DNA from: an uncultured Acinetobacter sp.
Lineage (GTDB): Bacteria; Pseudomonadota; Gammaproteobacteria; Pseudomonadales; Moraxellaceae
Direction: 5' to 3'
Length of the DNA: 64,000 bases
NCBI RefSeq assembly: GCF_947493735.1
Contig: NZ_CANLSL010000002.1
Location: forward strand, 85,553-149,552
The position numbers and the translations under genes were made by a program. Each line of letters opens with the position of its first letter. Position 1 is the first letter of the stretch. The notes beneath the pieces are model-generated. The model was given only the letters and a program-made list of their open reading frames with translations. It searched no databases and was not told the origin of the DNA. Shown here piece after piece: positions 1 through 9,458 of this stretch.

Positions 1-2
1 CT

Positions 3-1631
3 GCAAATCCGCAATATGCTGAACTATTTGGCTTTAGAGATATTGAAGAGTTAATTGGCTTGCCTTTAATGGATGTACTACAACCAGAAGATGTACAATC
101 CTTTAAGCAAAGTTATAAAAAATTAAGCCGTGGTGACTTTGGACAAGCCGCTTTCAATATTCAAAGTCGCAATGCAAAAGCAAAATATCAGAATTTAAAC
201 CTACAATTTTCTGAAACAGAATATGATGATGAAACCGCCCTACAGCTCGTAATTGCTTCAGAAGCGACTACCACAGCACCAAGTGGCGCATTTGCTCCGC
301 TAACAGATGTTCAGTTGCAATGTCAGCAAGCACTCGCTTCACAACCATTTTCAGCTTTGTTACTTTTTAAAATCAAGCAATTCGCAGCTGATAAAGCATC
401 AAAACAATGGGATACTTCAACGCATTTCTTTCAAGCGATTCAACATCATTTGGAACAAATCAGTAGTGCTCGGGTTTTACGTATCTCAGAGCATGTATTC
501 ACGAGTACTTTAGGGGTTGCAGATAAAGTAACGCTCAAGCAAAAACTCAATACCATATCTGAATCCTTAGCCAAACAGATTCAGGTGGCTGATCAGAGTA
601 TTCCAGTAACGCTTCAACTCTGCTATCGTCATCTCGATCAAAATACACTTAATGATCAAATTACCCTGCTTCTTACTGACACCTATCAGCATCATTATGA
701 TCCTGCTTCAGAAGTTGATTTGAGCGCTACAACTGATTTATCCCTTACTGTTAACCAAACACCTTCATTTTCGCTTTCAGAGAGTGAGCCTACAATTCAA
801 TTTGAGAGCTCGCCTGCAAGCTCAGTTGCAAGCCAGCCGGCACTTGCTTCAATCGTTGATACAACCAATGAAGCAAGCCTAGATGAATCAGAAAAATCAC
901 TTATTGCTCAGCTCGATAACAATACCATTCAGCTACAATTCCAACAGCTGTACGACAAAGAAGATATTGATGGTTCAATCTTTGAGGTAACTGGCAGCTT
1001 TGAGTTTGAACAGCAACAGATTCCTTTCTCACAATATGATGCTTTGCGACGCAACGCAGAGCTTGCAGCACGTGTAGATCGTTGGATTTTGGTTGAAGCA
1101 TCTAAACGCCTACATCAATTCTTGCAAAAAGCACCTAAAGCTCGAATTTCAGTGAATATCCATGCTGCTAGCTTGCATGATGCAACTATTCAAGGTTTAT
1201 TAAATAAGTTGGTTGGTTTAATCAATTCAAAATATGCAAAACCATTGATTTTACAAATCAATGAAGCAGATATATTGATGAATAAAGATCAAAATACTCA
1301 AGCAATTAAATCTATCCAAGAGCAAGGTATTGATGTCGCAATTGCTGAATTCGGTGATTCAATATATAGCATACATCTGCTACAACAATTAAATCTTGCC
1401 TTTGCCAAACTCACCAAAAACTTCACTTTGCAACTGCAAAATGATGAGAGTATGGTCGAACTTCAAGAGAAAATTGATCAATTCCGTGAGCATAACTCAG
1501 CGATTCAATTCTTGATCAGTCACTTGGATGATATGACTTCATTTGCCAATGCGTGGAATGTCGATGTACGTTATCTACAAGGTGACTACTATCAACCGAA
1601 ACAAAAAGAGTTTGTGAATAGTGCGGGCTAA
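3..1631 (+). CDS. FimX-like PAS / degenerate EAL-domain protein (5' end outside window)
   Basis: The frame is open to the left edge, so the N-terminus is missing; the TTG at position 60 is an internal Leu. The first ~85 visible residues (NPQYAELFGF, then ELIGLPLMDVL) read like the end of a PAS sensor domain. A middle region of about 200 residues could be a decayed GGDEF domain. The last ~230 residues follow the EAL fold (SVNIHAASL, the helical repeats, and a closing YLQGDYYQP motif). The catalytic EAL signature is replaced by EVTG, so c-di-GMP hydrolysis is unlikely and a binding or regulatory role, as in Pseudomonas FimX for type IV pili, is more plausible. A strong hairpin follows. Family level is confident; the FimX role is inferred. 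Confidence 0.75.
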   Translation, partial: ANPQYAELFGFRDIEELIGLPLMDVLQPEDVQSFKQSYKKLSRGDFGQAAFNIQSRNAKAKYQNLNLQFSETEYDDETALQLVIASEATTTAPSGAFAPLTDVQLQCQQALASQPFSALLLFKIKQFAADKASKQWDTSTHFFQAIQHHLEQISSARVLRISEHVFTSTLGVADKVTLKQKLNTISESLAKQIQVADQSIPVTLQLCYRHLDQNTLNDQITLLLTDTYQHHYDPASEVDLSATTDLSLTVNQTPSFSLSESEPTIQFESSPASSVASQPALASIVDTTNEASLDESEKSLIAQLDNNTIQLQFQQLYDKEDIDGSIFEVTGSFEFEQQQIPFSQYDALRRNAELAARVDRWILVEASKRLHQFLQKAPKARISVNIHAASLHDATIQGLLNKLVGLINSKYAKPLILQINEADILMNKDQNTQAIKSIQEQGIDVAIAEFGDSIYSIHLLQQLNLAFAKLTKNFTLQLQNDESMVELQEKIDQFREHNSAIQFLISHLDDMTSFANAWNVDVRYLQGDYYQPKQKEFVNSAG

Positions 1632-1688
1632 TGTGACGTACTCACACCCTACTTCTATGCTTTCATAGCAAGCTTTTAAAGATAATAA

Positions 1689-1722
1689 AAAATGGGCAGT
1701 GAATTCACTGCCCATTTTCTTT
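1689..1722. terminator. Bidirectional intrinsic terminator
   Basis: A perfect 30-base palindrome (AAAATGGGCAGTGAA and its complement, 1689-1718) is flanked by A and T runs on both sides. It lies between the convergent EAL gene and rpmE and can serve both. Confidence 0.8.
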
Positions 1723-1764
1723 TTACAATTTGGTCTTTTGCTATCGCAGAAGCGATATAAAAGC

Positions 1765-1989
1765 TTAACGCTTGATCGTACGTGACATACCAGCGAAACG
1801 TTGCTTGAACTTGTCAATACGACCTCCAGTGTCTACAGATTTTTGCTTACCTGTATAGAATGGGTGGCACGCAGAGCATACGTCAAGATAAAGTGATTCT
1901 TTACCTAATGCAGAACGTGTTTCGATGACGTTACCGCAAGAGCAAGTTGCTGTTAATGTTTCATATTTTGGGTGAATATCGGCACGCAT
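1765..1989 (-). CDS. rpmE: 50S ribosomal protein L31, zinc-binding type
   Basis: This 74-residue protein is the usual length for L31 of the large ribosomal subunit. It keeps the Zn-ribbon cysteines: CSCGN at residues 16-20 and the [13 protein letters not shown] block around residue 37. The cysteine-containing form is the one that carries zinc; the zinc-free paralogue (YkgM type) lacks them. It is a single-gene unit, convergent with the EAL gene and sharing its terminator. Confidence 0.97.
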   Translation of the reverse strand: MRADIHPKYETLTATCSCGNVIETRSALGKESLYLDVCSACHPFYTGKQKSVDTGGRIDKFKQRFAGMSRTIKR

Positions 1990-2246
1990 GGTCGATGACT
2001 CCTAAGTTAGAAAGGTTTTGCTACCTTCGCTATCAACCACTCTCAAATCACCAAGATTAATTGATCATTTGAGGAAATGGCAAACTAAAATTTTATAAAA
2101 ATTAAAAGTTGGCAGATTGACACGAAAATAGACCATTTCTTTTGGCCCACCGAAACCTACAAGGTTAGAGCTAAGCGCAACAAGTGGGCATTATTATACA
2201 GCAAGACTGCGAAAAAAGCGATGATTTCGTACGATGGATGCACTCG

Positions 2247-3227
2247 CTATTCAACCGAATGATCAACTCGTTGTTTCGACCATTTGGCGGCGATGATGCC
2301 ACAAACCATAAGCTGTATTTGATGAAAAATCATAATCGGCAAAACCAGCATCCCCATCGGTTGACCTGCAAATAAAATTTGCGCCATCGGTACACCACTT
2401 GCCAATGTCTTTTTTGAACCACAGAAAAAAATCGTGATCTGATCTTGACGGTTAAAGCCGAGCCATTTGGGAAGATAAAACGCTAGTAGCATAATAATTG
2501 TCAACAACACGGAACACGCAAGCACTAAGTAAAACAATGTCAACGCATCCAACTGCTGCCACAATCCTGCAATCACCGCACTACTGAATGCGCCATACAC
2601 CACCATCAAAATACTGCCCTGATCAAAAACTTTGACGAGCTTAGGTACTTTGACCATATAGGGATAAATCCATGTACGAAGCAATTGCCCTAAACTAAAT
2701 GGTACAAGCAGTAAAGCGACAATTTTGATAATGGCACTAGTCGGGTCATAGGCGTGTTCGGACTGACCCAAAATAAAAAAACTGACCATGATCGGCGTAA
2801 TAAACATGCCGATAATATTAGAAAAAGATGCGCTACATACCGCACCCGCAACATTACCTCCTGCAACTGAGGTAAATGCAATTGAGGACTGTACCGTTGA
2901 CGGTAGGAAGCATAAAAACAAAAAGCCCAAATACAGTGCGTCACCTAAGAGTGGTTGCAAAATTGGTTTTGATAGCAAGCCCAACAATGGAAATGCAATA
3001 AATGTGAAAGCAAAAACTAGGCTATGTAAACGCCAGTGCAAAATACCTTGAATCACAGCCTCACGAGAAAGCTTTGCACCATGTAGGAAAAATAAAATAG
3101 CGATGGCAATTGTTGTAAGTGTATTAAATCCGTCTGCCCACTGCCCTGAGATCGGTAAAATACTGGCAAGGAGTACCATTACAACCAGTAATATCGTAAA
3201 CCGATCAACCGCCAAATACTTCAACAC
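2247..3227 (-). CDS. yfeH: Bile acid:sodium symporter-family transporter (YfeH-like)
   Basis: A polytopic inner-membrane protein of 326 residues that closely follows E. coli YfeH: FLHGAKLSREA near the N-terminus, TVQSSIAFTSVAGGNVAGAVCSAS in the middle, and FCGSKKTLASGVPMA followed by MIFHQIQLMVC near the end. These are the conserved blocks of the SBF-like family with about ten membrane segments. The substrate is unknown. I chose the GTG at 3227 because a GAGAG motif lies 7 bases before it and it matches the E. coli N-terminus; a TTG at 3251 extends the frame but has weaker support. Confidence 0.85.
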   Translation of the reverse strand: MLKYLAVDRFTILLVVMVLLASILPISGQWADGFNTLTTIAIAILFFLHGAKLSREAVIQGILHWRLHSLVFAFTFIAFPLLGLLSKPILQPLLGDALYLGFLFLCFLPSTVQSSIAFTSVAGGNVAGAVCSASFSNIIGMFITPIMVSFFILGQSEHAYDPTSAIIKIVALLLVPFSLGQLLRTWIYPYMVKVPKLVKVFDQGSILMVVYGAFSSAVIAGLWQQLDALTLFYLVLACSVLLTIIMLLAFYLPKWLGFNRQDQITIFFCGSKKTLASGVPMAQILFAGQPMGMLVLPIMIFHQIQLMVCGIIAAKWSKQRVDHSVE

Positions 3228-3264
3228 TTTGTTTCTCTCATCACAATACAATTAGAATCTAGGA

Positions 3265-3301
3265 AAAATAAAAACTCGGCACAGATAATAAATGCCGAGT
3301 T
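3265..3301 (-). terminator. Intrinsic terminator downstream of gloA
   Basis: On the minus strand AACTCGGC and GCCGAGTT form an 8-bp stem followed by a T-rich run. A second perfect 8-bp hairpin (CAGTGACT/AGTCACTG, 3353-3376) lies just before it, so the ampG-gloA unit seems to end before yfeH. Confidence 0.65.
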
Positions 3302-3398
3302 ATAAAAAACAAGCCCATTCTTAAAGATAAAAATAAGTTGAATGATAAAATACAGTGACTCAGTGAATAGTCACTGTTAAACAATGCTCGAGGTACGA

Positions 3399-3800
3399 TT
3401 AGTTGTTACGTGCATGTTGATCTTGTTGAATCAATTCCACTTTATAACCATCAGGATCTTCGACGAATGCAATCACAGTTACACCGCCCTTCATCGGCCC
3501 TGCTTCACGTACAACATTGCCACCTCGGGCTTTAATATCCTCACAGGCTTGATAAGCATCCTCAACGCCAATAGCAATATGTCCATAGCCATCACCCAAA
3601 TCATAACTCGACGTGTCCCAGTTATGCGTCAGCTCAAGTACGGTATGATCAGATTCATCGCCATAACCAACAAAAGCCAAGGTGAATCGCCCTTCTTCAT
3701 AGTCTCTTTGGCGAAGCAGTTTCATACCGAGCACTTCGGTATAAAACTGCAAAGATTTTTCCAAATTGCCAACACGTAACATGGTATGGAGCATACGCAT
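3399..3800 (-). CDS. gloA: Lactoylglutathione lyase (glyoxalase I)
   Basis: GloA converts the methylglyoxal-glutathione hemithioacetal to S-lactoylglutathione, detoxifying methylglyoxal. The protein (133 residues) aligns along its length with E. coli GloA. The four metal ligands are visible: His in MRMLHTM, Glu in VLELTHNW, His in GYGHIAIGV and Glu in YKVELIQ. The start at 3800 is placed 9 bases after a GAGG site and matches the E. coli start; an ATG at 3806 would add only two residues. It follows ampG on the same strand after 41 bases, so co-transcription is likely. Confidence 0.95.
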   Translation of the reverse strand: MRMLHTMLRVGNLEKSLQFYTEVLGMKLLRQRDYEEGRFTLAFVGYGDESDHTVLELTHNWDTSSYDLGDGYGHIAIGVEDAYQACEDIKARGGNVVREAGPMKGGVTVIAFVEDPDGYKVELIQQDQHARNN

Positions 3801-3841
3801 AATCATTTTCCTCACAATCGAATAAAGCGTGAATATTCAAA

Positions 3842-6037
3842 TTAAGCCTGACTTTGACCTTCATGTTGTCTAAGTAATTTTGCCACCCAAACCACAAGAA
3901 TCAAAATCGGAATACCAATCAAAGTCGTCATCAAAAAGAAATTCGGATAACCAATATTGGTCACTATCGTGCCCGAATATCCACCGATAAGTTTTGGTGT
4001 CAACGTCATCAAAGAACTAAAGATCGCATACTGAACCGCAGTAAAAGACACGCTGGTCAAGCTCGATAAGAACGCAATAAATGCCGCTCCTGTAAGACCT
4101 GAGGCTAAGTTATCCATGACGATCGCCATATATAACCAAAATTTGCTGTACTCTTTCACCACTTTGCCCGAGATCGTATATTCACTTTGGGTCGAGTCAA
4201 TCATTGGCACAGGATCAATTAAATTATTGAACTGATTCGATTGAATTGTAGGTACGGTTTCATCAATCTCATAACCTGTCAAAGTCATAAATTCATAATC
4301 ATTGAGAATATAGCTTGCTTTTAATGATTTAAGCTCTGCTTGACTAAATTTTTCCGCTGGAATCGCTACAGTAAATGTGCCCTGCCCATCTATTTTTGCA
4401 TCATATGATGTATCAGCCGTTTCCTCACCAAACGAAACTTGAACCGTATTCTTAGAGTTTTTCTCGGCTTCTGTAAGACCAAGAATCTGCCCCTCAACCA
4501 CGATACTTTGCTCAAGCTCATTCGGTTGTAATACACCATCACGAGTAAGTGGCAAAAAATGAATTTGTACACGACCAATCGCCTTATCAGCTTTAGCATT
4601 CCCAACCACGTAAGGCAACTCACGCTCAACTTGATAAGACTGATCTTGATAAGCCACTTGGGTCACGATCTGTCGATCTTGCACTAAAACTTGCTGTGGT
4701 ATAGCAACTTTCCAAAATCCGACCTCATCTGTATCAACACGATATTGCTGACCTGCTACAGAAACAGTGACTTGAGATGTTGGTGCGCCTGACTTCACTA
4801 AAGCTATAAAAATTAAATTGGTACTACTCGCCAATATCGCCCCGATGAACATCACTTTCATGATATTAAATCGCTGTGAAAGCAAGCCACCTAAGAAGCC
4901 ACCAATCAAGGTAAAAATCACCCCGTAAATTTTCACAGCTTCGGCAATTTGCTCTTTACTAAAGTTCATGTCTTGATAAAAAACATTGGAAATCACACCA
5001 GCGACAATATCGGAAATACGGAAAAAACCAATCAACAACAATAAAACTAGGGCGAGCTTTACACCATAACGCTTAAAGAAATCAGCGATCGGCGAAACCC
5101 AAGTTTCTTTTGCCATATCACGATTGACTGCACCGAGTTTGACCAATGAAAATCCGACGACAAAAGCGATCAAACCTGAACCAATAAATCTCACTGCAGC
5201 AAGCATAAATGATAATAATGGGTCGTCCACAGTGATCATTGTTAAAGTTTTACCAAAATAAATAAAACCTAAAACAAAGCTCACCACTGCACAGAAAAAT
5301 ACAAAAACCAAGCGTAAATAATCTGACTTTTTATAACTTTTATAAAGTCTCTCAACCTTTGGCTCACGCACAATCAGCGTCGTAATGATCCCAATGATCA
5401 TCACTGCAGCCATGATCCAGTAGGTTTTTTGCCACGCTTCGTAGATATAATTGCCCTTCGCTGTGCCATAAGCTGCTGCGATAAACAACGCCCCTGCACC
5501 GGCAATGATCATTCCGATGCGATAGCCTGCGTTATAGGTTGAAGCAAGTACAGTCTGCATCTCAGTCGGCGCAAGCTCAATACGATAGGCATCAATCACA
5601 ATATCTTGCGTTGCAGATGCAAAACCAAGCAATACCGCACCAACAGCCATTTGGATCAGTTGCGACTGCCCCATTGCAGGGTTCGACATCGCCATGATGC
5701 AGATCGCCATCATGATCAAACACTGCGCAATCAGTAACCACGCACGTCGACGCCCCAATGTTTTGGTCAAGAACGGTACTGGAATTTCGTCAATTAACGG
5801 CGCCCAAACGAACTTAAAAGAATAACCAAGTGCCGCCCAGCTAAACATGGTCACGGCACTTTTTTCAATGCCTGCTTCACCAAGCCACAAGGACAAACTA
5901 GAAAAAATCAGTAGAATCGGTATCCCTGCCGAGAAACCCAAAAACAGCATAATGATCGATCGACGATCCAAAAATGCGTTAAATGCACTGCCCCAGTTTT
6001 TTGCAGTCTTTTCTTCAGCCTGATTTGCATTTGCCAT
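3842..6037 (-). CDS. ampG: AmpG-type muropeptide transporter with a large extra domain
   Basis: An MFS permease that imports anhydromuropeptides for cell-wall recycling and, in many bacteria, AmpC induction. Typical AmpG blocks are GFSAGIPILLIFSSLSLWL, FKFVWAPLIDE, LGRRRAWLLIAQ and GFASATQDIVIDAYRIE, plus SGLTGAAFIAFLSSLTS late in the protein. Between membrane segments, residues ~416-628 (about 4156-4792) form a soluble beta-rich stretch with Ig-like signatures (VTVSVAGQQYRVDTDEVGFW and a similar second unit GQGTFTVAIPA), absent from ordinary AmpG. The ATG at 6037 begins MANANQAEEK; an upstream GTG at 6127 has no clear ribosome site. It is followed by gloA and is divergent from the protease gene. 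Confidence 0.85.
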   Translation of the reverse strand: MANANQAEEKTAKNWGSAFNAFLDRRSIIMLFLGFSAGIPILLIFSSLSLWLGEAGIEKSAVTMFSWAALGYSFKFVWAPLIDEIPVPFLTKTLGRRRAWLLIAQCLIMMAICIMAMSNPAMGQSQLIQMAVGAVLLGFASATQDIVIDAYRIELAPTEMQTVLASTYNAGYRIGMIIAGAGALFIAAAYGTAKGNYIYEAWQKTYWIMAAVMIIGIITTLIVREPKVERLYKSYKKSDYLRLVFVFFCAVVSFVLGFIYFGKTLTMITVDDPLLSFMLAAVRFIGSGLIAFVVGFSLVKLGAVNRDMAKETWVSPIADFFKRYGVKLALVLLLLIGFFRISDIVAGVISNVFYQDMNFSKEQIAEAVKIYGVIFTLIGGFLGGLLSQRFNIMKVMFIGAILASSTNLIFIALVKSGAPTSQVTVSVAGQQYRVDTDEVGFWKVAIPQQVLVQDRQIVTQVAYQDQSYQVERELPYVVGNAKADKAIGRVQIHFLPLTRDGVLQPNELEQSIVVEGQILGLTEAEKNSKNTVQVSFGEETADTSYDAKIDGQGTFTVAIPAEKFSQAELKSLKASYILNDYEFMTLTGYEIDETVPTIQSNQFNNLIDPVPMIDSTQSEYTISGKVVKEYSKFWLYMAIVMDNLASGLTGAAFIAFLSSLTSVSFTAVQYAIFSSLMTLTPKLIGGYSGTIVTNIGYPNFFLMTTLIGIPILILVVWVAKLLRQHEGQSQA

Positions 6038-6352
6038 ATTGCGAGGTGTTCCTAATGTGTTCCTGAAATCTTTGCCTAGAATGATTGGAATCGTTAAAAG
6101 TCCATTTATATCACTCAAAATACGCACTTAACTAATGATTAAGCAAACCGTAGAATGTACAATTTGACACAATTCCACATTCCTCGTTGTACTTTGATTT
6201 TAAATGATAAATCTACGCTAAAGAGTGACAATCTGTTATGTTTTATCCAAGTCATCTCTACTTGCCGATTTATCTTAGATTTTCACTTGAATTAAAGCAA
6301 TAAAACTGTCACTTTAATAGTGAACGCAATACTCTTTTTTATGGATTAAATT
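6038..6352. other. Divergent ampG / protease intergenic region
   Basis: About 315 bases between two divergent starts. It is AT-rich and must hold both promoters. A TTGACA lies at 6164-6169 on the plus strand, but I see no convincing -10 at the right distance. No small gene is evident. Confidence 0.4.
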
Positions 6353-9019
6353 GTGATTAACAATCAAAAATCAGCGCATAATACTCTCATTGATTCTCAA
6401 CCTTTATCACAAGACTACACCATCACCAACCAAACTCTGAAAAACAGTCCGTTGAAAACCAATCAAGTCAGCGCCCTGACAAATAAAGAAATCTTGCATA
6501 CCATTCAGCACACCAAACTCAATGTTGCACAGCTCACGCATTTTGCCGATTTAGATAAGATTCCTGCATCGACACGACGTATCAAAGCACTGAATGACTT
6601 CCTTGGTCAAGATCGTGCCAAAGCGTCCGTTGAAGCAGGTCTAAGCTTACCTTATTCAGGCTACAACATTTTTGCCGTAGGTACCGCAGGACTCGGTAAA
6701 CGCACAATGATTAAGCGTTTACTCGCACAACATGCCAAAACGCTACCAACACCATCTGATTGGGTCTATGTCAACAACTTCCACGATGCACGTCAGCCAT
6801 TAGCACTTGAGCTTGAAGCAGGTCAAGCGCCGAAGTTTCAAAAAGCCATGCATGACATGTGGGGCGCAATTCTACAACAATTAGAACGCCGTTTTGGTGC
6901 GGATACATATCACAAACAAATCGAAATGATTCGTGGTCAAGTCAGTCAACTTCAGCAAGAAGCACTCCTTGAACTGACCCAAGAGGGTGAAGCACTTTCT
7001 TTAAAATTGGTGTCGAAAAACGAAGAACACATCTTTGTTCCAGTACACGATAGCAGCTCAGAAAAAGCTCAACCACAAGAAATGAGCCAATCTGACATCA
7101 ATGCATTGAATCCCAAAGATCGTATGAAAATTGCGTCAAATATCCGCTATATGGATAAGAAGTTGCAACGTCTTGGCTCAACGCTTGGCGGTATGGAAGA
7201 TGTCGCACGAGATAAAGTCATTGATCTTAATCACGATATTGCAAAACAAGTGGTCGAACCCAAAGTTCAAAATATTTATAAACGCTTTGAAAATGTTGAA
7301 CATTTGGCAAATTATCTTAAAGCCTATGCCAAGGATATTATTGAACATGTCGAGCTGATTTTGGATCGTGAGGAAGAAGATTTTAGCCCAACCACATTCA
7401 ACCGTGTTCCTGCTCGCTATCAAGTCAATGTTATAACAACGCACAAAGCCAACTCGGGCGCACCTGTGATTTTTGAAGACTTCCCAACGCATTACAATCT
7501 GCTTGGACACGTCGAACAGCTTACCCAAATGGGCACCATTACCACAGACTTTACTTTGATTCGCTCAGGTGCTTTGCATCGAGCTAATGGTGGCTTTCTG
7601 ATTCTCGAAGCCGAACAAATGCTTGAGCAAGCTTACGCATGGCAAGGGCTAAAACGTGCGCTAAAATCTGGAAAATTAAAACTATCCTCACTGGAACATA
7701 TGTTGACCTTAACAGGCAGTATTTCTATTGAGCCACAATCAATTCCCCTGACAGTCAAAGTGATTCTACTCGCAGAACCACAGATTTATTATGAAATCTT
7801 AGACTATGAGCCTGAACTCGGTAGCGTATTTAAAATTCGTGCTGATTTCACTGACACCCTACCCCGTACCGAAGCCAATGAACAGGCTTATATGCAACTA
7901 ATTGCAGACTATGTACAGCGTGATAAATTGCGTCCATTTGATCGTTCTGCGCTTGCTGCATTACTCACAGACTCAAGTCGTCAGGCGGAAGATCAAAAAT
8001 CACTGTCTTTACATGCATCGACACTTGGCGATTTGATTCGTGAAGCACATCATCATGCCCTATTGCAAGATGCCAATACCGTGACCGCAGAACACATCAA
8101 TATGGCATTGCAACATCGTCAATATCGTCTTGGATATTTGCGAGAGCTCTATTGGCAAGACCTGTCACGTGGTACGCAACTCATTGAAACTTCAGGCTAT
8201 CGTTTGGGTCAGATCAATGCACTTTCGGTCATCCATTACGCCGATGTAGAGTTTGGCTTACCATCACGATTGACCGCATCAGTCTATCAAGGTGGTGGTG
8301 ATATTCTCGATATTGAGCGCAGTGTCGAACTTGGCGGCTCACTGCATGCCAAAGGCGTTCTACTCATGTCGAGTTTCTTAAAAGCACACTTCGGACGCAC
8401 GCAAACCCTACACTTCTCTGCTGCACTTGCTTTTGAACAAAGCTACGGCGAGGTCGATGGCGATAGTGCTACAGTAGCGGAGCTTTCTGCGCTCATTTCC
8501 GCAATTAGTCAAATTCCAATTGATCAATCTTGGGCAATCACAGGTTCAATGAATCAACTTGGACAAGTACAACCAATTGGTGGCGTCAATGCCAAAATCG
8601 AAGGCTTCTTCGATGCCTGTAAGCTACAAGGCTTCTCAGGTTCGCAAGGTGTGATTATTCCACGTCAGAATATGCAACATCTAATGCTTCGCCAAGAAGT
8701 CATTGATGCGGTAAATGAAGGTAAATTTCATATTCACGCAATTGACACCATTGATCAAGCTTTAGAAATCCTCATGTCACGCCCTGTTGGCACTTTAGAT
8801 AAAGACGGACAGTACAGTAAAGATTCGATCTTTGCTGCGGTAATGGAACAATTGAACTACTGGCAAGCAGTCGAAGATGGCGAGATCGAAGCGCCTAAAA
8901 AAACCAAAAAGAAAAAGCCAAAAGATGATAAAGCGAAAAAAGAGAAAGTCGCAGAAACAAAAGTGCCTGAAAGCAAATTGATTTCACGCAAACAAAAATC
9001 AAAGCTGAAAAAGAAATAA
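6353..9019 (+). CDS. Lon-like ATP-dependent protease (LonH/AsrA/YcbZ family)
   Basis: An 888-residue protein whose C-terminal half is a Lon protease domain: the catalytic Ser is in GDSATVAEL (S705) and the Lys in GGVNAKIEG (K748), a 43-residue spacing as in E. coli Lon. The N-terminal half has the AAA-like region of the AsrA group (LGQDRAKASVEAGL). Its P-loop, residues 110-117 (GTAGLGKR), ends in Arg instead of Ser/Thr. A helical insert follows, and the last ~40 residues are a Lys-rich tail. It lacks the N-domain of classical Lon. The start is a GTG at 6353 with a weak ribosome site. A role in stress-related protein turnover is inferred from AsrA of Pseudomonas. Confidence 0.85.
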   Translation: MINNQKSAHNTLIDSQPLSQDYTITNQTLKNSPLKTNQVSALTNKEILHTIQHTKLNVAQLTHFADLDKIPASTRRIKALNDFLGQDRAKASVEAGLSLPYSGYNIFAVGTAGLGKRTMIKRLLAQHAKTLPTPSDWVYVNNFHDARQPLALELEAGQAPKFQKAMHDMWGAILQQLERRFGADTYHKQIEMIRGQVSQLQQEALLELTQEGEALSLKLVSKNEEHIFVPVHDSSSEKAQPQEMSQSDINALNPKDRMKIASNIRYMDKKLQRLGSTLGGMEDVARDKVIDLNHDIAKQVVEPKVQNIYKRFENVEHLANYLKAYAKDIIEHVELILDREEEDFSPTTFNRVPARYQVNVITTHKANSGAPVIFEDFPTHYNLLGHVEQLTQMGTITTDFTLIRSGALHRANGGFLILEAEQMLEQAYAWQGLKRALKSGKLKLSSLEHMLTLTGSISIEPQSIPLTVKVILLAEPQIYYEILDYEPELGSVFKIRADFTDTLPRTEANEQAYMQLIADYVQRDKLRPFDRSALAALLTDSSRQAEDQKSLSLHASTLGDLIREAHHHALLQDANTVTAEHINMALQHRQYRLGYLRELYWQDLSRGTQLIETSGYRLGQINALSVIHYADVEFGLPSRLTASVYQGGGDILDIERSVELGGSLHAKGVLLMSSFLKAHFGRTQTLHFSAALAFEQSYGEVDGDSATVAELSALISAISQIPIDQSWAITGSMNQLGQVQPIGGVNAKIEGFFDACKLQGFSGSQGVIIPRQNMQHLMLRQEVIDAVNEGKFHIHAIDTIDQALEILMSRPVGTLDKDGQYSKDSIFAAVMEQLNYWQAVEDGEIEAPKKTKKKKPKDDKAKKEKVAETKVPESKLISRKQKSKLKKK

Positions 9020-9042
9020 TGATTTTAATGAATCAAACTCAG

Positions 9043-9067
9043 CCAGTAATTTATTACTGGTTTTTTT
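9043..9067 (+). terminator. Intrinsic terminator after the Lon-like protease
   Basis: CCAGTAA / TTACTGG stem with a 4-base loop, followed directly by seven T. It lies 24 bases after the stop codon. Confidence 0.8.
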
Positions 9068-9299
9068 ATTGAAAAATAATAACTAGATGAAAAGTTTACA
9101 GACTTATCGCAATTTTCTAAAATCTAAGAAAAAACAAAAGTAATTGTTTGAAATTACAAATATAGTGATCACAAATTAAAGAAATGATAAAGCTAAATAA
9201 ATTAATGCAGTGTGTGGTTTAAATAGAAATGCAGATACAATAAAATTGAAAACTTATTTTTATAATACATCCACAGTCTCACTAAAATGATGAAAACTA

Positions 9300-9384
9300 T
9301 GGTGGGGACGGAGAGACTCGAACTCTCACACCTTGCGGCGCTGGAACCTAAATCCAGTGCGTCTACCAATTTCGCCACGTCCCC
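9300..9384 (-). tRNA. tRNA-Leu (anticodon UAG)
   Basis: The minus strand folds as a long-variable-arm tRNA: the GGGGACG acceptor pairs with CGTCCCC, and the anticodon stem-loop is CTGGA-TTTAGGT-TCCAG with anticodon TAG. The T-arm reads GAGTTCGAGTCTC and the 3' ACCA end is encoded. Length is 85 bases. It decodes CUA (and CUG by wobble) leucine codons. Confidence 0.97.
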
Positions 9385-9396
9385 GATGTGTTGCGT

Positions 9397-9425
9397 ATAT
9401 TAGCAATGTGTTTTTCAATTGCCAA
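9397..9425 (-). promoter_or_regulatory. Sigma70 promoter of tRNA-Leu
   Basis: Read on the minus strand: TTGGCA, a 17-base spacer, then TAATAT, placing the start about 5 bases before the mature tRNA. The tRNA-Ser gene in this window has the same architecture. Confidence 0.65.
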
Positions 9426-9458
9426 GTACTTTTTTTAAAAACCATGACAAGCGTGTAT

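Noticed and set aside
3384..3779. A 131-codon plus-strand frame opposite gloA
   Set aside because: gloA is conserved along its length with all metal ligands; the other frame is a shadow.
9300..9384. Genomic island integrated at tRNA-Leu
   Set aside because: No integrase gene or direct repeat of the tRNA 3' end is seen on either side.
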